Assembly: GCA_045646525.1 (NCBI GenBank)
Contig: JAZRKX010000052.1
Span: forward strand, 1 to 11,292
Length of the DNA stretch: 11,292 nucleotides
Origin: RGIG8748 sp045646525
GTDB lineage: Bacteria > Bacillota > Clostridia > UMGS1810
Direction: 5' to 3'
Below are positions 1 to 7,788 of the stretch, one piece after another (the first letter of the stretch is position 1; every line of letters starts with the position of its first letter). A program made the translations under genes and the position numbers. Below the pieces are notes generated by a model. The model worked only from the letters and a program-made list of their open reading frames with translations. It had not been told where the DNA came from and ran no database searches.

Positions 1-993
1 AGAGCCATCATAAGTAATGCCATTCAGAGATGTGCGGCAGACCATGTGGCAGAAGCTACAGTATCTGTTGTTGCCCTTCCCAATGATGAAATGAAGGGAA
101 GAATTATCGGTAGAGAAGGTCGTAACATTCGTGCTCTCGAAACCGCTACCGGTATTGATTTAATCATTGATGATACTCCCGAAGCGGTAGTTCTTTCGGG
201 ATTTGACCCTGTAAGAAGAGAGATTGCCAGAATGGCACTCGAAAAGCTCATCTCAGACGGCAGAATTCACCCTGCCAGAATTGAAGAAACTGTTGAAAAA
301 GCACGCAAGGAAGTTGATGCTATTATTAAACAGGAGGGTGAGCAGGCAACCTTTGATACCGGCGTTCACGGACTCCATCCCGAGCTTATCAAGCTTCTGG
401 GTAGAATGAAATACCGTACAAGCTACGGTCAGAATGTCCTCAAACACTCCACAGAGGTAGCAAACCTTGCAGGTATTATGGCAGGTGAGCTTGGCGTAGA
501 TGTTAAGCTTGCAAAGCGTGCAGGATTACTCCACGACTTGGGTAAATCCGTAGACCACGAAATAGAGGGTTCACATGTAGATATAGGTGTGGACATTGCC
601 AAAAAGTATCAGGAATCCCCCGAGGTTATACATGCCATTGCGGCACACCACGGCGATGTGGAAGCAACCACAGTTATTGCTTGCATAGTACAGGCTTGCG
701 ATGCTATAAGCGCTGCAAGACCCGGTGCAAGAAGAGAAAATCTTGAAACATACATTAAGAGACTGGAAAAGCTTGAGGAGCTTGCAGATTCCTTCCCAGG
801 AGTTGAAAAGTCCTTTGCAATTCAGGCGGGCAGGGAAATCAGAATCATGGTTAAACCCGATGCCGTTAAAGATGAAGAAACAGTATTGCTTGCACGCGAT
901 ATTGTTAAGAAGATAGAGAGCGAGCTGGAATATCCCGGACAGATTAAGGTAAATGTAATAAGGGAAACACGCTCGGTAGATTACGCGAAATAA
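1..993 (+). CDS. rny: Ribonuclease Y (RNase Y), C-terminal part, 5' end outside window
   Basis: RNase Y is the membrane-anchored endoribonuclease that starts mRNA decay and processing in many Firmicutes. The frame is open from base 1, so the N-terminal membrane anchor and coiled coil lie upstream; the GTG at 46 is an internal Val codon, not a start. The 330 visible residues carry the KH domain, with the signature GRIIGREGRNIR at fragment residues 33-44. The HD phosphohydrolase domain follows, with HSTEV, the metal-binding His-Asp of LLHDLGK (residues 178-179) and AAHHGD. The family-typical C-terminus contains ARPGARRE, QAGREIR and EYPGQIKV and ends in YAK. B. subtilis RNase Y is about 520 aa, so roughly 190 residues are missing by truncation at the window edge. 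The gene is followed by a terminator-like hairpin and then ymdB, the usual neighbour in Bacilli and Clostridia. Identification is essentially certain. Confidence 0.97.
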   Translation, partial: RAIISNAIQRCAADHVAEATVSVVALPNDEMKGRIIGREGRNIRALETATGIDLIIDDTPEAVVLSGFDPVRREIARMALEKLISDGRIHPARIEETVEKARKEVDAIIKQEGEQATFDTGVHGLHPELIKLLGRMKYRTSYGQNVLKHSTEVANLAGIMAGELGVDVKLAKRAGLLHDLGKSVDHEIEGSHVDIGVDIAKKYQESPEVIHAIAAHHGDVEATTVIACIVQACDAISAARPGARRENLETYIKRLEKLEELADSFPGVEKSFAIQAGREIRIMVKPDAVKDEETVLLARDIVKKIESELEYPGQIKVNVIRETRSVDYAK

Positions 994-1004
994 TGCTAAA
1001 AAAC

Positions 1005-1032
1005 GGCGGTGTTTTTTACACCGCCTTTTTTT
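1005..1032 (+). terminator. Intrinsic terminator or attenuator between rny and ymdB
   Basis: A perfect 8-bp stem, GGCGGTGT (1005-1012) with ACACCGCC (1018-1025), has a 5-nt T loop and is followed by seven T residues (1026-1032). An A run precedes the stem, so the hairpin can extend into an A:T stem. It begins 12 nt after the rny stop codon. Only 22 nt remain before the ymdB start, which leaves no room for a separate promoter, so it probably acts as a partial terminator. Confidence 0.88.
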
Positions 1033-1040
1033 AACCCAAG

Positions 1041-1045
1041 GGAGG
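1041..1045 (+). promoter_or_regulatory. Ribosome binding site of ymdB
   Basis: GGAGG lies 9 nt before the ATG at 1055. The in-frame TTG at 1049 would leave only 3 nt, so the site selects the ATG. Confidence 0.8.
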
Positions 1046-1054
1046 TAGTTGTTT

Positions 1055-1831
1055 ATGAAAATTCTGCTTATAGGCGATATATTCGGTGAGTGCGGTATGA
1101 GCTATATTAAATATGCACTAAAGGATATAGTAGCCAAAACGGGTGCAGATGTTGTAGTAGCCAATGCAGAAAATGCCTCCTTAGGAAACGGACTGTCTTA
1201 CGGAGATTACGACAGTCTTATAAACATAGGTGTGGATGCCGTTACAATGGGCAATCATACCTTTGGCAGAAAAGAAATACTTAAAATCCTTGAAACAGAA
1301 AATAATATCATCCGCCCCGTTAATTACCCCGAGGGTACAGTTGGCAGAGGCAGTATGATTATAAATAGACTGGGCAAAAGAATAGGCATAATAAATGCTC
1401 TGGGCAGAGTAAATGTAATGAATGTGGATTGTCCTTTCAAGGCTTGCGAAAGAGAGATAGAAAATATAAAGGATAAAACCGATATAATTCTTGTGGACTT
1501 CCATGCCGATGCCACAAGCGAAAAGCGTGCAATGGGATTTTTCTTAGACGGAAAGGCAACCTGCGTTTTCGGTACACATACCCATGTGCAGACGGCAGAC
1601 AACGGGATACTTCCCAAGGGCACAGCATATATAACCGACCTTGGTATGACAGGCGCACAGGACAGTGTGCTGGGTATAAAAAAGGATATAATCATAGACC
1701 GATTTATAAGCTCTATGCCGCAGAAGTTTGAACATGCCGACGGCAAAGCGATGCTTTCGGGAGCACTTCTTACCATAGATGACGATACAAACAAAGCTGT
1801 ATCTATAGAGCTTGTGTCAGAAAGAGAGTAG
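1055..1831 (+). CDS. ymdB: YmdB-family metallophosphoesterase (2',3'-cyclic-nucleotide phosphodiesterase)
   Basis: A cytoplasmic calcineurin-like phosphoesterase of the YmdB/TIGR00282 family. B. subtilis YmdB hydrolyses 2',3'-cyclic nucleotides and influences biofilm and motility gene expression. The 258-aa product (B. subtilis about 264 aa) has all the metal ligands in the family spacing: D8 in GDIFG, E39-N40 in NAEN, N67-H68 in GNH, H150, and H175/H177 in GTHTH. It also has the family blocks RPVNYP (87-92), ATSEK (153-157) and TDLGMTG (194-200). The ATG at 1055 is preferred over the in-frame TTG at 1049 because of GGAGG at 1041-1045. It lies 61 nt after rny with a hairpin in between, and its stop is 3 nt before the lipoprotein gene, so ymdB and the lipoprotein gene are probably cotranscribed and translationally coupled. 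Nothing looks damaged. Confidence 0.95.
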   Translation: MKILLIGDIFGECGMSYIKYALKDIVAKTGADVVVANAENASLGNGLSYGDYDSLINIGVDAVTMGNHTFGRKEILKILETENNIIRPVNYPEGTVGRGSMIINRLGKRIGIINALGRVNVMNVDCPFKACEREIENIKDKTDIILVDFHADATSEKRAMGFFLDGKATCVFGTHTHVQTADNGILPKGTAYITDLGMTGAQDSVLGIKKDIIIDRFISSMPQKFEHADGKAMLSGALLTIDDDTNKAVSIELVSERE

Positions 1832-1834
1832 TTT

Positions 1835-3388
1835 ATGAAAGGCAGAATACGAGGGCTTGTTATTTGCATGCTTTGTATGTGCGTGCTTTTTGCAGGCTGT
1901 ATAGGAAAGGACAAAAATTCAGATAAAGATATCTACGGCACCGCCTCTCCTGCGGTAAAGGGTACATTAAACCTAAGCTCGTACACCCCCGATACATTAA
2001 ATCCCCTTACAACAGAGTATTCATGCGTAAGAGACTTTTTGTATCTGGCGTATGAGGGACTTTTCGTGGTAAACGAGGACCTTAGTGTAACGGGAGTTCT
2101 TGCAGACGGGTACAAGCTTTCAGGCAGAAATACTAAACTCAGAATAAATCTTAAAAAAGGTGTAAGGTTCCACGATGGAAGTGCATTTACCTCAGGGGAT
2201 GTCATAGCCACCTTTGACTATATAAATCTCTACAGCGATTATTACAAGGATGCACTAGAGGGTGTATCGTCCTATAAGGCAGACGGAGACTATGCTGTGG
2301 TTATGGAACTTACTGAACCGAATTCGAATTTTGTGTGCAATCTTGATTTCCCCATACTGCCGTCGGGCATTTCAGACTTTAAAAGTGATGACTTTGCCAT
2401 AAACGGTACGGGAAGATATAAGTACAAAAAAACAAATCCCTATGTGAGTATAACACTTACAAAAAACACCTCATGGCACAAAAAGGACAATGTGTATATT
2501 CCTACAGTAAATATCCGATTTGTAAATAATAATGAGGCTATGCTTCATGCTTTCGACTCGGGCGAGACGGATATGATTACAACCGAGCGTGCAAGGTGGG
2601 GAGAGTTCTCATATACGGGAAATTATAAGACATATGAGATTACAACCACAAAATACATGTTTATCGGTATCAATACCCGAAGCTCTGCTTTTTCGGATGC
2701 TAAGTTAAGGCAAAGTCTCTCTTCGATTATAGACAGGCAGTCTTTGGCAGATACAGTAATGTTCTCTCATGCCGTACCCTCGGACACACCTATAACTCCC
2801 AAGGCACATTTCTACCGAAGCGACAAGACCGATGAATTAAATTACGATACAAAGCCCCTTAAGGACAAGGATATAGAAAAGCTCTTTATCCTGTATAACG
2901 AAGAGGATAAGACAAAGGCATCCATTGCGGAAAGCATCCGCAAGGAGCTTGAGACGGAGGGCATAAAAGCTGAGCTTTCCTCTGTGGATTATGACACATA
3001 TATATCCAAGATAAGCTCGGGCGACTATCAGCTATATATAGGCAAGGTGGATGTAAAGAGGGATTGCGACCTTGGTTTTATGTTTGGAAAAGTATCCCCC
3101 GACTCTGACAGTGAAGACGGCACACAGACTTTGAGCTATGAGAGCAGTATCTCAAATTTTGCCGATACCAAGCTTACCGACATCATAGACAATATAAATT
3201 CCTCCAAGGATGAAGAAGCACTTAAGCTTGCATACAACAACTTAAAGCTTTTCTACGAGGCAAACTATCCTCAGATACCGCTCTTCCATATGAACGACGC
3301 CATATTTGTAAACAGCAGAATAAAGGGTGTGCTAAAACCCAATCTTACGAATTTTTACGCAGATATAGGCGGAATATACATTGAATAA
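1835..3388 (+). CDS. Family 5 extracellular solute-binding lipoprotein (OppA/DppA-like)
   Basis: Predicted 517-aa exported lipoprotein that would capture a peptide, nickel complex or similar ligand for an ABC importer. The N-terminus has basic residues, a hydrophobic stretch (about residues 8-20) and a lipobox LFAGC with lipidated Cys22. The mature part follows the SBP_bac_5 pattern: an early TLNPLTTEYS segment (near residue 56), an LRINLKKGVRFHDG block with downstream SGDVIATFDY (roughly residues 105-130), and a conserved C-terminal region around YPQIPLFHMNDAIFVN. No permease or ATPase gene is visible, so it is an orphan here and its substrate cannot be assigned. The start is the ATG 3 nt after the ymdB stop. 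Its Shine-Dalgarno is weak (AAAGAGAG at 1821-1828), which suggests translational coupling. It ends 3 nt before a strong bidirectional terminator. The family call is confident; the ligand is unknown. Confidence 0.87.
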   Translation: MKGRIRGLVICMLCMCVLFAGCIGKDKNSDKDIYGTASPAVKGTLNLSSYTPDTLNPLTTEYSCVRDFLYLAYEGLFVVNEDLSVTGVLADGYKLSGRNTKLRINLKKGVRFHDGSAFTSGDVIATFDYINLYSDYYKDALEGVSSYKADGDYAVVMELTEPNSNFVCNLDFPILPSGISDFKSDDFAINGTGRYKYKKTNPYVSITLTKNTSWHKKDNVYIPTVNIRFVNNNEAMLHAFDSGETDMITTERARWGEFSYTGNYKTYEITTTKYMFIGINTRSSAFSDAKLRQSLSSIIDRQSLADTVMFSHAVPSDTPITPKAHFYRSDKTDELNYDTKPLKDKDIEKLFILYNEEDKTKASIAESIRKELETEGIKAELSSVDYDTYISKISSGDYQLYIGKVDVKRDCDLGFMFGKVSPDSDSEDGTQTLSYESSISNFADTKLTDIIDNINSSKDEEALKLAYNNLKLFYEANYPQIPLFHMNDAIFVNSRIKGVLKPNLTNFYADIGGIYIE

Positions 3389-3391
3389 CAT

Positions 3392-3424
3392 AAAAACTGC
3401 GATGCATAGTGCATCGCAGTTTTT
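3392..3424. terminator. Bidirectional intrinsic terminator between convergent genes
   Basis: AAAAACTGCGATGCA (3392-3406) pairs perfectly with 3410-3424 around a 3-nt loop. A-tract and T-tract flank the GC part, so the hairpin ends in a U run on either strand. It sits between the lipoprotein stop (3388) and the stop of the convergent topoisomerase A-subunit gene (3428), and can serve both. Confidence 0.93.
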
Positions 3425-3427
3425 ATG

Positions 3428-5602
3428 TTAAAACAGACTTGTCTGTTCGCTTTCCTTGTTGTCCTCATCTTTTAAGTAGTATCCCGCAGCAGGTATGTTG
3501 CGTGCTCTGTAATAGTCGGGGTTAGTAAGTCCTGATTCCGAAAGGAGCATAGCCTTTTTAAGTACGCTCTTTTTCTTAAGATTCATTACTATTACGCCCT
3601 GAGTGTCTCTTGTGGTCTTTTCGGGTATTGCAGAGGTGTTAAATACAACCACCTTATCCAAATTTGTAAACAGGGCAATATCCGTATCCTCGGGAGTGTA
3701 GATTACACTTATAAGCGGGAACTTTTTGCAGTAAGCATTTATAAGCTTTTTGCGGTTTGTCTTTGTCTCGTAGCAGGAAAGCGGTATCTTTGCCGCTCTT
3801 CCGTTTTCAAAGACATATGTAATATTTCCCTTGTAGTCTGTTGTGGGGATTATGTACACAATTTTTTCGCCCGTTTCCATCTCCAATATATTTGGCAGGA
3901 AGTGTCCCCAGTCGCTTGCCTTGCAGTCAGCCACATCGTACAGCTTAACCTTGTAGACATTTTGCTTGTCGCTTATAAGCACAAGGTCGGATATATTTGT
4001 GCTGTCCCATTCGCATACCATTTGGGCACCGTCTTTCATCTTCTGTGCACCCGATGAACGCAGGGAAACATGCGATATTTTCTTTAAGTAGTTGTCCGAG
4101 GTAAGAAATACGCGGAGATTGTAGTTATCTATGGTTTCTACCGTGTCAAGAACTTCGATTTCGTCTTCGTTTATCACGGTGGTTCTTCTGTCTTTGCCGT
4201 ACTTTTTGCTTATTTCCTTAAGCTCGGATATGATGATTTTCTTGACTTCCTTTATATCCTTAACTATTTTATCGAGTCTGTCAAGCTCGTTATTAAGGTC
4301 ATCTATATCGCCTATGCGGTTTAATATGTATTCCTTGTTTAAATTACGAAGCTTTATATCTGCTACATATTCTGCCTGTATTTCGTCTATATCAAAGCCT
4401 TGCATAAGGTTTGGCACAACATCCTCGTCCTTTTCGGTCTTGCGGATTATTGCTATGGCTTTGTCTATATCAAGCAGAATTTTCTTAAGACCCTCAAGTA
4501 GATGAAGCTTATGGGTGAGCTTGTTTATGTCATACTTTGTTTTGCGTATTATACAGTTTGTACGGAAATCGCTCCATTTTTCAAGGATTTCCCGTATCCC
4601 CATAACCTTTGGCACATTGCCGTCCAATATGTTGAAATTGCAGCTAAAGCTGTCCTCTAAGGTTGTCATCTTAAATAACTTCTGCATAAGAGCATCGGCA
4701 TCGGTGTTCTTTTTTACATCCAGAGTTATTTTAAGACCGTTTAGGTCGGTTTCGTCTCGAAGGTCATTTATCTCGCGGATTTTGTTGTTTTTGATAAGGT
4801 CCACGATTTTGTCTATTATGGCTTCCGAGGTGGTGGTGTAGGGGATTTCATATATCTCTATGAAACCGTTCTTTTTGTCATACTTCCACTTGCTTCTCAC
4901 CTTGAAGCTTCCTCTGCCTGTTTCGTATATTCCAGCGAGAGCCTCTTTGTTATATATAAGCTCTCCGCCTGTGGTAAAGTCGGGAGCGATGAGCGTTTCC
5001 ATAAGGTCGCACTTGGGGTTCTTTAAGTAAGCTATAGTGGTGTCGCACACTTCCTTAAGGTTAAAGGAGCAAACGCAGTTTGCCATACCTACCGCTATAC
5101 CTTGATTGGGATTTACAAGTATGTTCGGAAATGTAACGGGCAGAAGCACAGGCTCTTTCATAGTGCCGTCGTAGTTGTCGGTAAAGTCTACGGTATTTTT
5201 GTCTATGTCCTTAAAGAGCTCCTTGCTGATTTCGTCGAGCTTAACCTCGGTATAACGCGATGCAGCATACGCCATATCCCTTGAGTAATGCTTTGCAAAG
5301 TTACCCTTGGAGTCTACAAAAGGATGGAGCAGAGAATCGTTACCCCTTGTAAGACGCACCATGGTTTCGTATATGGCTGCATCGCCGTGGGGATTGAGCT
5401 TCATTGTCTGTCCTACAACATTTGCCGATTTTGTCTTATTTCCCGTAAGAAGATTCATCTTGTACATGGTGTAAAGAAGCTTTCTGTGAGATGGCTTGAA
5501 GCCGTCTATCTCGGGAAGCGCTCGGGATATGATTACACTCATGGCATAGGGCATGTAATTTTGTTTCAAAGTGTCGGTTATTTTCTGGTCATAACTAAAC
5601 AT
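3428..5602 (-). CDS. Divergent type IIA DNA topoisomerase, A-type (DNA-cleaving) subunit, ParC/GyrA-like
   Basis: The 724-aa A subunit of a type II topoisomerase (A2B2), which cuts and reseals duplex DNA through a catalytic Tyr. The breakage-reunion domain covers about residues 1-350, with SHRKLLYTM (38-46), the active-site pair R116-Y117 in ASRYTE, and a GIAVGMAN block (168-175) in which V177 aligns with the DNA-bending Ile174 of E. coli GyrA. A long helical segment (about 350-470) follows, then a degenerate C-terminal beta-pinwheel (about 485-715). No GyrA-box of the QRRGGKG type is visible, which favours a topo IV-like enzyme over a supercoiling gyrase. In the quinolone pocket, A75 and E79 align with Ser83 and Asp87 of E. 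coli GyrA. A near-perfect Shine-Dalgarno AGGGAGGTGA (5609-5618) precedes the ATG by 6 nt. The gene starts 16 nt after the B-subunit stop, so the two form an operon. Whether this is the cell's main topo IV or an additional enzyme cannot be told from this window. Confidence 0.92.
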   Translation of the reverse strand: MFSYDQKITDTLKQNYMPYAMSVIISRALPEIDGFKPSHRKLLYTMYKMNLLTGNKTKSANVVGQTMKLNPHGDAAIYETMVRLTRGNDSLLHPFVDSKGNFAKHYSRDMAYAASRYTEVKLDEISKELFKDIDKNTVDFTDNYDGTMKEPVLLPVTFPNILVNPNQGIAVGMANCVCSFNLKEVCDTTIAYLKNPKCDLMETLIAPDFTTGGELIYNKEALAGIYETGRGSFKVRSKWKYDKKNGFIEIYEIPYTTTSEAIIDKIVDLIKNNKIREINDLRDETDLNGLKITLDVKKNTDADALMQKLFKMTTLEDSFSCNFNILDGNVPKVMGIREILEKWSDFRTNCIIRKTKYDINKLTHKLHLLEGLKKILLDIDKAIAIIRKTEKDEDVVPNLMQGFDIDEIQAEYVADIKLRNLNKEYILNRIGDIDDLNNELDRLDKIVKDIKEVKKIIISELKEISKKYGKDRRTTVINEDEIEVLDTVETIDNYNLRVFLTSDNYLKKISHVSLRSSGAQKMKDGAQMVCEWDSTNISDLVLISDKQNVYKVKLYDVADCKASDWGHFLPNILEMETGEKIVYIIPTTDYKGNITYVFENGRAAKIPLSCYETKTNRKKLINAYCKKFPLISVIYTPEDTDIALFTNLDKVVVFNTSAIPEKTTRDTQGVIVMNLKKKSVLKKAMLLSESGLTNPDYYRARNIPAAGYYLKDEDNKESEQTSLF

Positions 5603-5618
5603 ATCTCGTCACCTCCCT

Positions 5619-7604
5619 TTAGCTTAAATCAAGCATGTCTAAGTACATGTGTCCGTTTTCGGCAATGTATGTTTTACGGTCTGCAAGGTTGTCGCCAAGG
5701 AGCAAATCAAACATTGTTGCCGTAGGCTCTATGTCCTCGCTAAGTACCTTTATAAGGCGTCTTGTTTCGGGATTCATGGTGGTCTCCCACATCATTTCGG
5801 GCTCGTTTTCACCAAGACCCTTTGAACGCTGAACTGTGTATTTTGCATTTCCAAGCTTTGCTATGATATCTGCCTTTTCCTTTTCGGTATAGGCAAAGTA
5901 GGTTTTGCCCTTTGCATTTATTTCAAAAAGGGGCGATTCCGCTATGTACACCTTACCCTCGTCTATCAATGTGGGAACAAGGCGGTAGAGCATGGCAAGA
6001 ATGAGAGTTCTTATCTGGAAGCCGTCTACATCGGCATCGGTACAGATTATGATTTTGTCCCATCTTAAGTTTGCCATGTCAAAGGTGGAAAGATTCTTAT
6101 TGTGCTTGGAGCTTATTTCAACTCCGCAGCCGAGCACTCGCAACAGGTCTACTATTATATCGCTTTTAAATATCTTTTCGTAGTCTGCTTTGAGGCAGTT
6201 TAATATCTTACCTCGTATGGGCATTATGGCTTGGAATTCCGAATCTCTGCCAAGCTTACATGAGCCGAGCGCCGAGTCACCCTCCACTATGTACACCTCG
6301 CGTCGTGACACATCTTTGGTACGGCAGTCTACAAACTTTTCCACGCGGTTGTTTATGTCTATGTTGGAGGAGAGTTTTTTGGCAATGTTTATTCTTGCTT
6401 TTTCCGCATGCTCACGGCTTCTTTTGTTTACAAGCACCTGTGCAGCAATCTTCTCCGCTTCGGCTTTGTTTTCTATAAAGTAAACCTCAAGCTCATGCCT
6501 TAACCATTCTATCATGGCATCGGCTATGAATTTGTTGTTTATTGCCTTTTTGGTCTGGTTTTCGTAGCTTGTCTGCGTAGAGAAGGTGTTGGAAACGAGT
6601 ATCAGGCAATCGCGGACATCTCCGAAATTTATTTTGCTTTCGTTTTTATTGTATTTATTGTTGTTTTTCAGATACTGGTCTATGCTGTATGTAAATGCGT
6701 TTGTTACTGCCTTATCGGGTGAGCCGCCATGCTCAAGGAAGCTCGAATTGTGGTAATACTCAAGCATACTTGCCTTGTTTGAAAAGGCAAAAGCCACAGA
6801 AAGCTTAACCTTGTAGTCGGGCTTGTCCTCACGGTCACGGCCTCTTCTTTCACATTCTATATAGCGGATATCGGTGAGTGCATCCTCACCTGCGATTTCC
6901 TTTACATAGTCTGTTATGCCGTCTGTATATACAAATTCCTTTTCCTCAAACTGACCTCTGGAAATTTCGTTTTTGTATTTAAAGGTAAGTCCCTTGTTTA
7001 CTATGGCTTGCTTTTTAAGTACCTCCTCATAGTATTCGGAGGGTATGTCTATATCGGTAAACACCTCGAGGTCGGGGCGCCATCTTGTAGTAGTACCTGT
7101 GTGGCGGTGGCGGAAAGGCTCCTTGGTAAGACCGCCTACATTTTCACCTCTCTCAAAGTGGAGGGTGTATTTAAAACCGTCTCTTAAGACGGTAACATCC
7201 ATGTATTCCGAGGCGTACTGTGTGGCACACGCACCAAGACCGTTTAAACCAAGGCTGTACTCGTAGTTTTCGCCGTCGTTTGTTTTGTACTTACCGCCGG
7301 CATACATCTCGCAGAATACAAGCTCCCAGTTGAAGCGGTTTTCCACGGGGTTAAAGTCTACGGGTATACCTCTTCCGTAGTCGGAAACCTCAATGGATTT
7401 GTCAAGATAACGGGTAATCTCTATTACATTGCCGTAGCCCTCGCGCGCTTCGTCTATGGAGTTTGACAGTATTTCAAACATAGCGTGCTCGCAGCCCTCG
7501 AGAGAGTCCGAGCCGAATATAACTGCGGGCTTTAGTCTTACTCTGTCTGCGCCTTTAAGCATAGATATACTTTCGTTATCGTATGACTTTTTCTTATCTG
7601 CCAT
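5619..7604 (-). CDS. Divergent type IIA DNA topoisomerase, B-type (ATPase/TOPRIM) subunit, ParE/GyrB-like
   Basis: The 661-aa ATPase subunit partnering the downstream A subunit. The N-terminal GHKL ATPase has catalytic E44 and N48 (EILSNSIDE), D75 with GRGIPV (77-82), a glycine loop GLNGLG (119-124) and the switch Lys352 in QTKK. The TOPRIM domain has E441 in VEGDSA and the DADVDG metal site (523-528), followed by QRSKGLGE (592-599) and WETTMNPETRRL (606-617). Departures from the usual family consensus: RPGMYIG reads KPAVIFG (25-31), GLHGVG reads GLNGLG, and the residue after the first Asp of the usual DDGRGIP is Tyr76. Length is normal for ParE/GyrB without the enterobacterial insert. The ATG at 7604 is chosen because GAGGTG (7611-7616) lies 6 nt upstream. 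An upstream in-frame start at 7676 falls inside the predicted -10 element. Confidence 0.92.
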   Translation of the reverse strand: MADKKKSYDNESISMLKGADRVRLKPAVIFGSDSLEGCEHAMFEILSNSIDEAREGYGNVIEITRYLDKSIEVSDYGRGIPVDFNPVENRFNWELVFCEMYAGGKYKTNDGENYEYSLGLNGLGACATQYASEYMDVTVLRDGFKYTLHFERGENVGGLTKEPFRHRHTGTTTRWRPDLEVFTDIDIPSEYYEEVLKKQAIVNKGLTFKYKNEISRGQFEEKEFVYTDGITDYVKEIAGEDALTDIRYIECERRGRDREDKPDYKVKLSVAFAFSNKASMLEYYHNSSFLEHGGSPDKAVTNAFTYSIDQYLKNNNKYNKNESKINFGDVRDCLILVSNTFSTQTSYENQTKKAINNKFIADAMIEWLRHELEVYFIENKAEAEKIAAQVLVNKRSREHAEKARINIAKKLSSNIDINNRVEKFVDCRTKDVSRREVYIVEGDSALGSCKLGRDSEFQAIMPIRGKILNCLKADYEKIFKSDIIVDLLRVLGCGVEISSKHNKNLSTFDMANLRWDKIIICTDADVDGFQIRTLILAMLYRLVPTLIDEGKVYIAESPLFEINAKGKTYFAYTEKEKADIIAKLGNAKYTVQRSKGLGENEPEMMWETTMNPETRRLIKVLSEDIEPTATMFDLLLGDNLADRKTYIAENGHMYLDMLDLS

Positions 7605-7610
7605 TAAATT

Positions 7611-7616
7611 CACCTC
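7611..7616 (-). promoter_or_regulatory. Ribosome binding site of the topoisomerase B-subunit gene
   Basis: GAGGTG on the - strand with a 6-nt spacer to the ATG at 7604. It fixes the start at MADKKK rather than at the more distal in-frame codon. Confidence 0.75.
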
Positions 7617-7672
7617 TGTATTTCTACAAAATTCTCTATATATTGTGCTTTTAAAAATAATATTACAGTATA

Positions 7673-7701
7673 ACAATACTATATTTTGTGCACAATGTCA
7701 A
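7673..7701 (-). promoter_or_regulatory. Predicted sigma-A-type promoter of the topoisomerase operon
   Basis: On the - strand a consensus -35 TTGACA (7696-7701) is followed by a 17-nt spacer and a -10 TATTGT (7673-7678); a TATACT lies a few bases further downstream as an alternative. Transcription would start near 7666, giving a leader of about 60 nt. The spacer contains the perfect palindrome TTGTGCACAA (7686-7695), a possible operator. The promoter lies between the gene and the large palindromic element, so the operon need not depend on transcription through that element. Confidence 0.7.
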
Positions 7702-7788
7702 GGATGCAAACGAAAATGAAATATAATAGAAAAAAACGCAGTAAGAGCAATGTTATAAAGGGTAAATTTTACGATTCGCTTCAACGAA

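Noticed and set aside
1324..1914. Long - strand frames opposite ymdB and the lipoprotein gene
   Set aside because: They lie fully antisense to well-identified genes and show no recognisable family or start signal.
5288..5725. A 145-codon + strand frame opposite the topoisomerase genes
   Set aside because: It covers the junction of two certain - strand genes, has unusual composition and no ribosome site; it is a shadow frame.
7605..7676. Extension of the topoisomerase B-subunit frame by 24 codons to a start at 7676
   Set aside because: The extra codons overlap the predicted -10 element, have no ribosome site and no family similarity; the ATG at 7604 has a good one.
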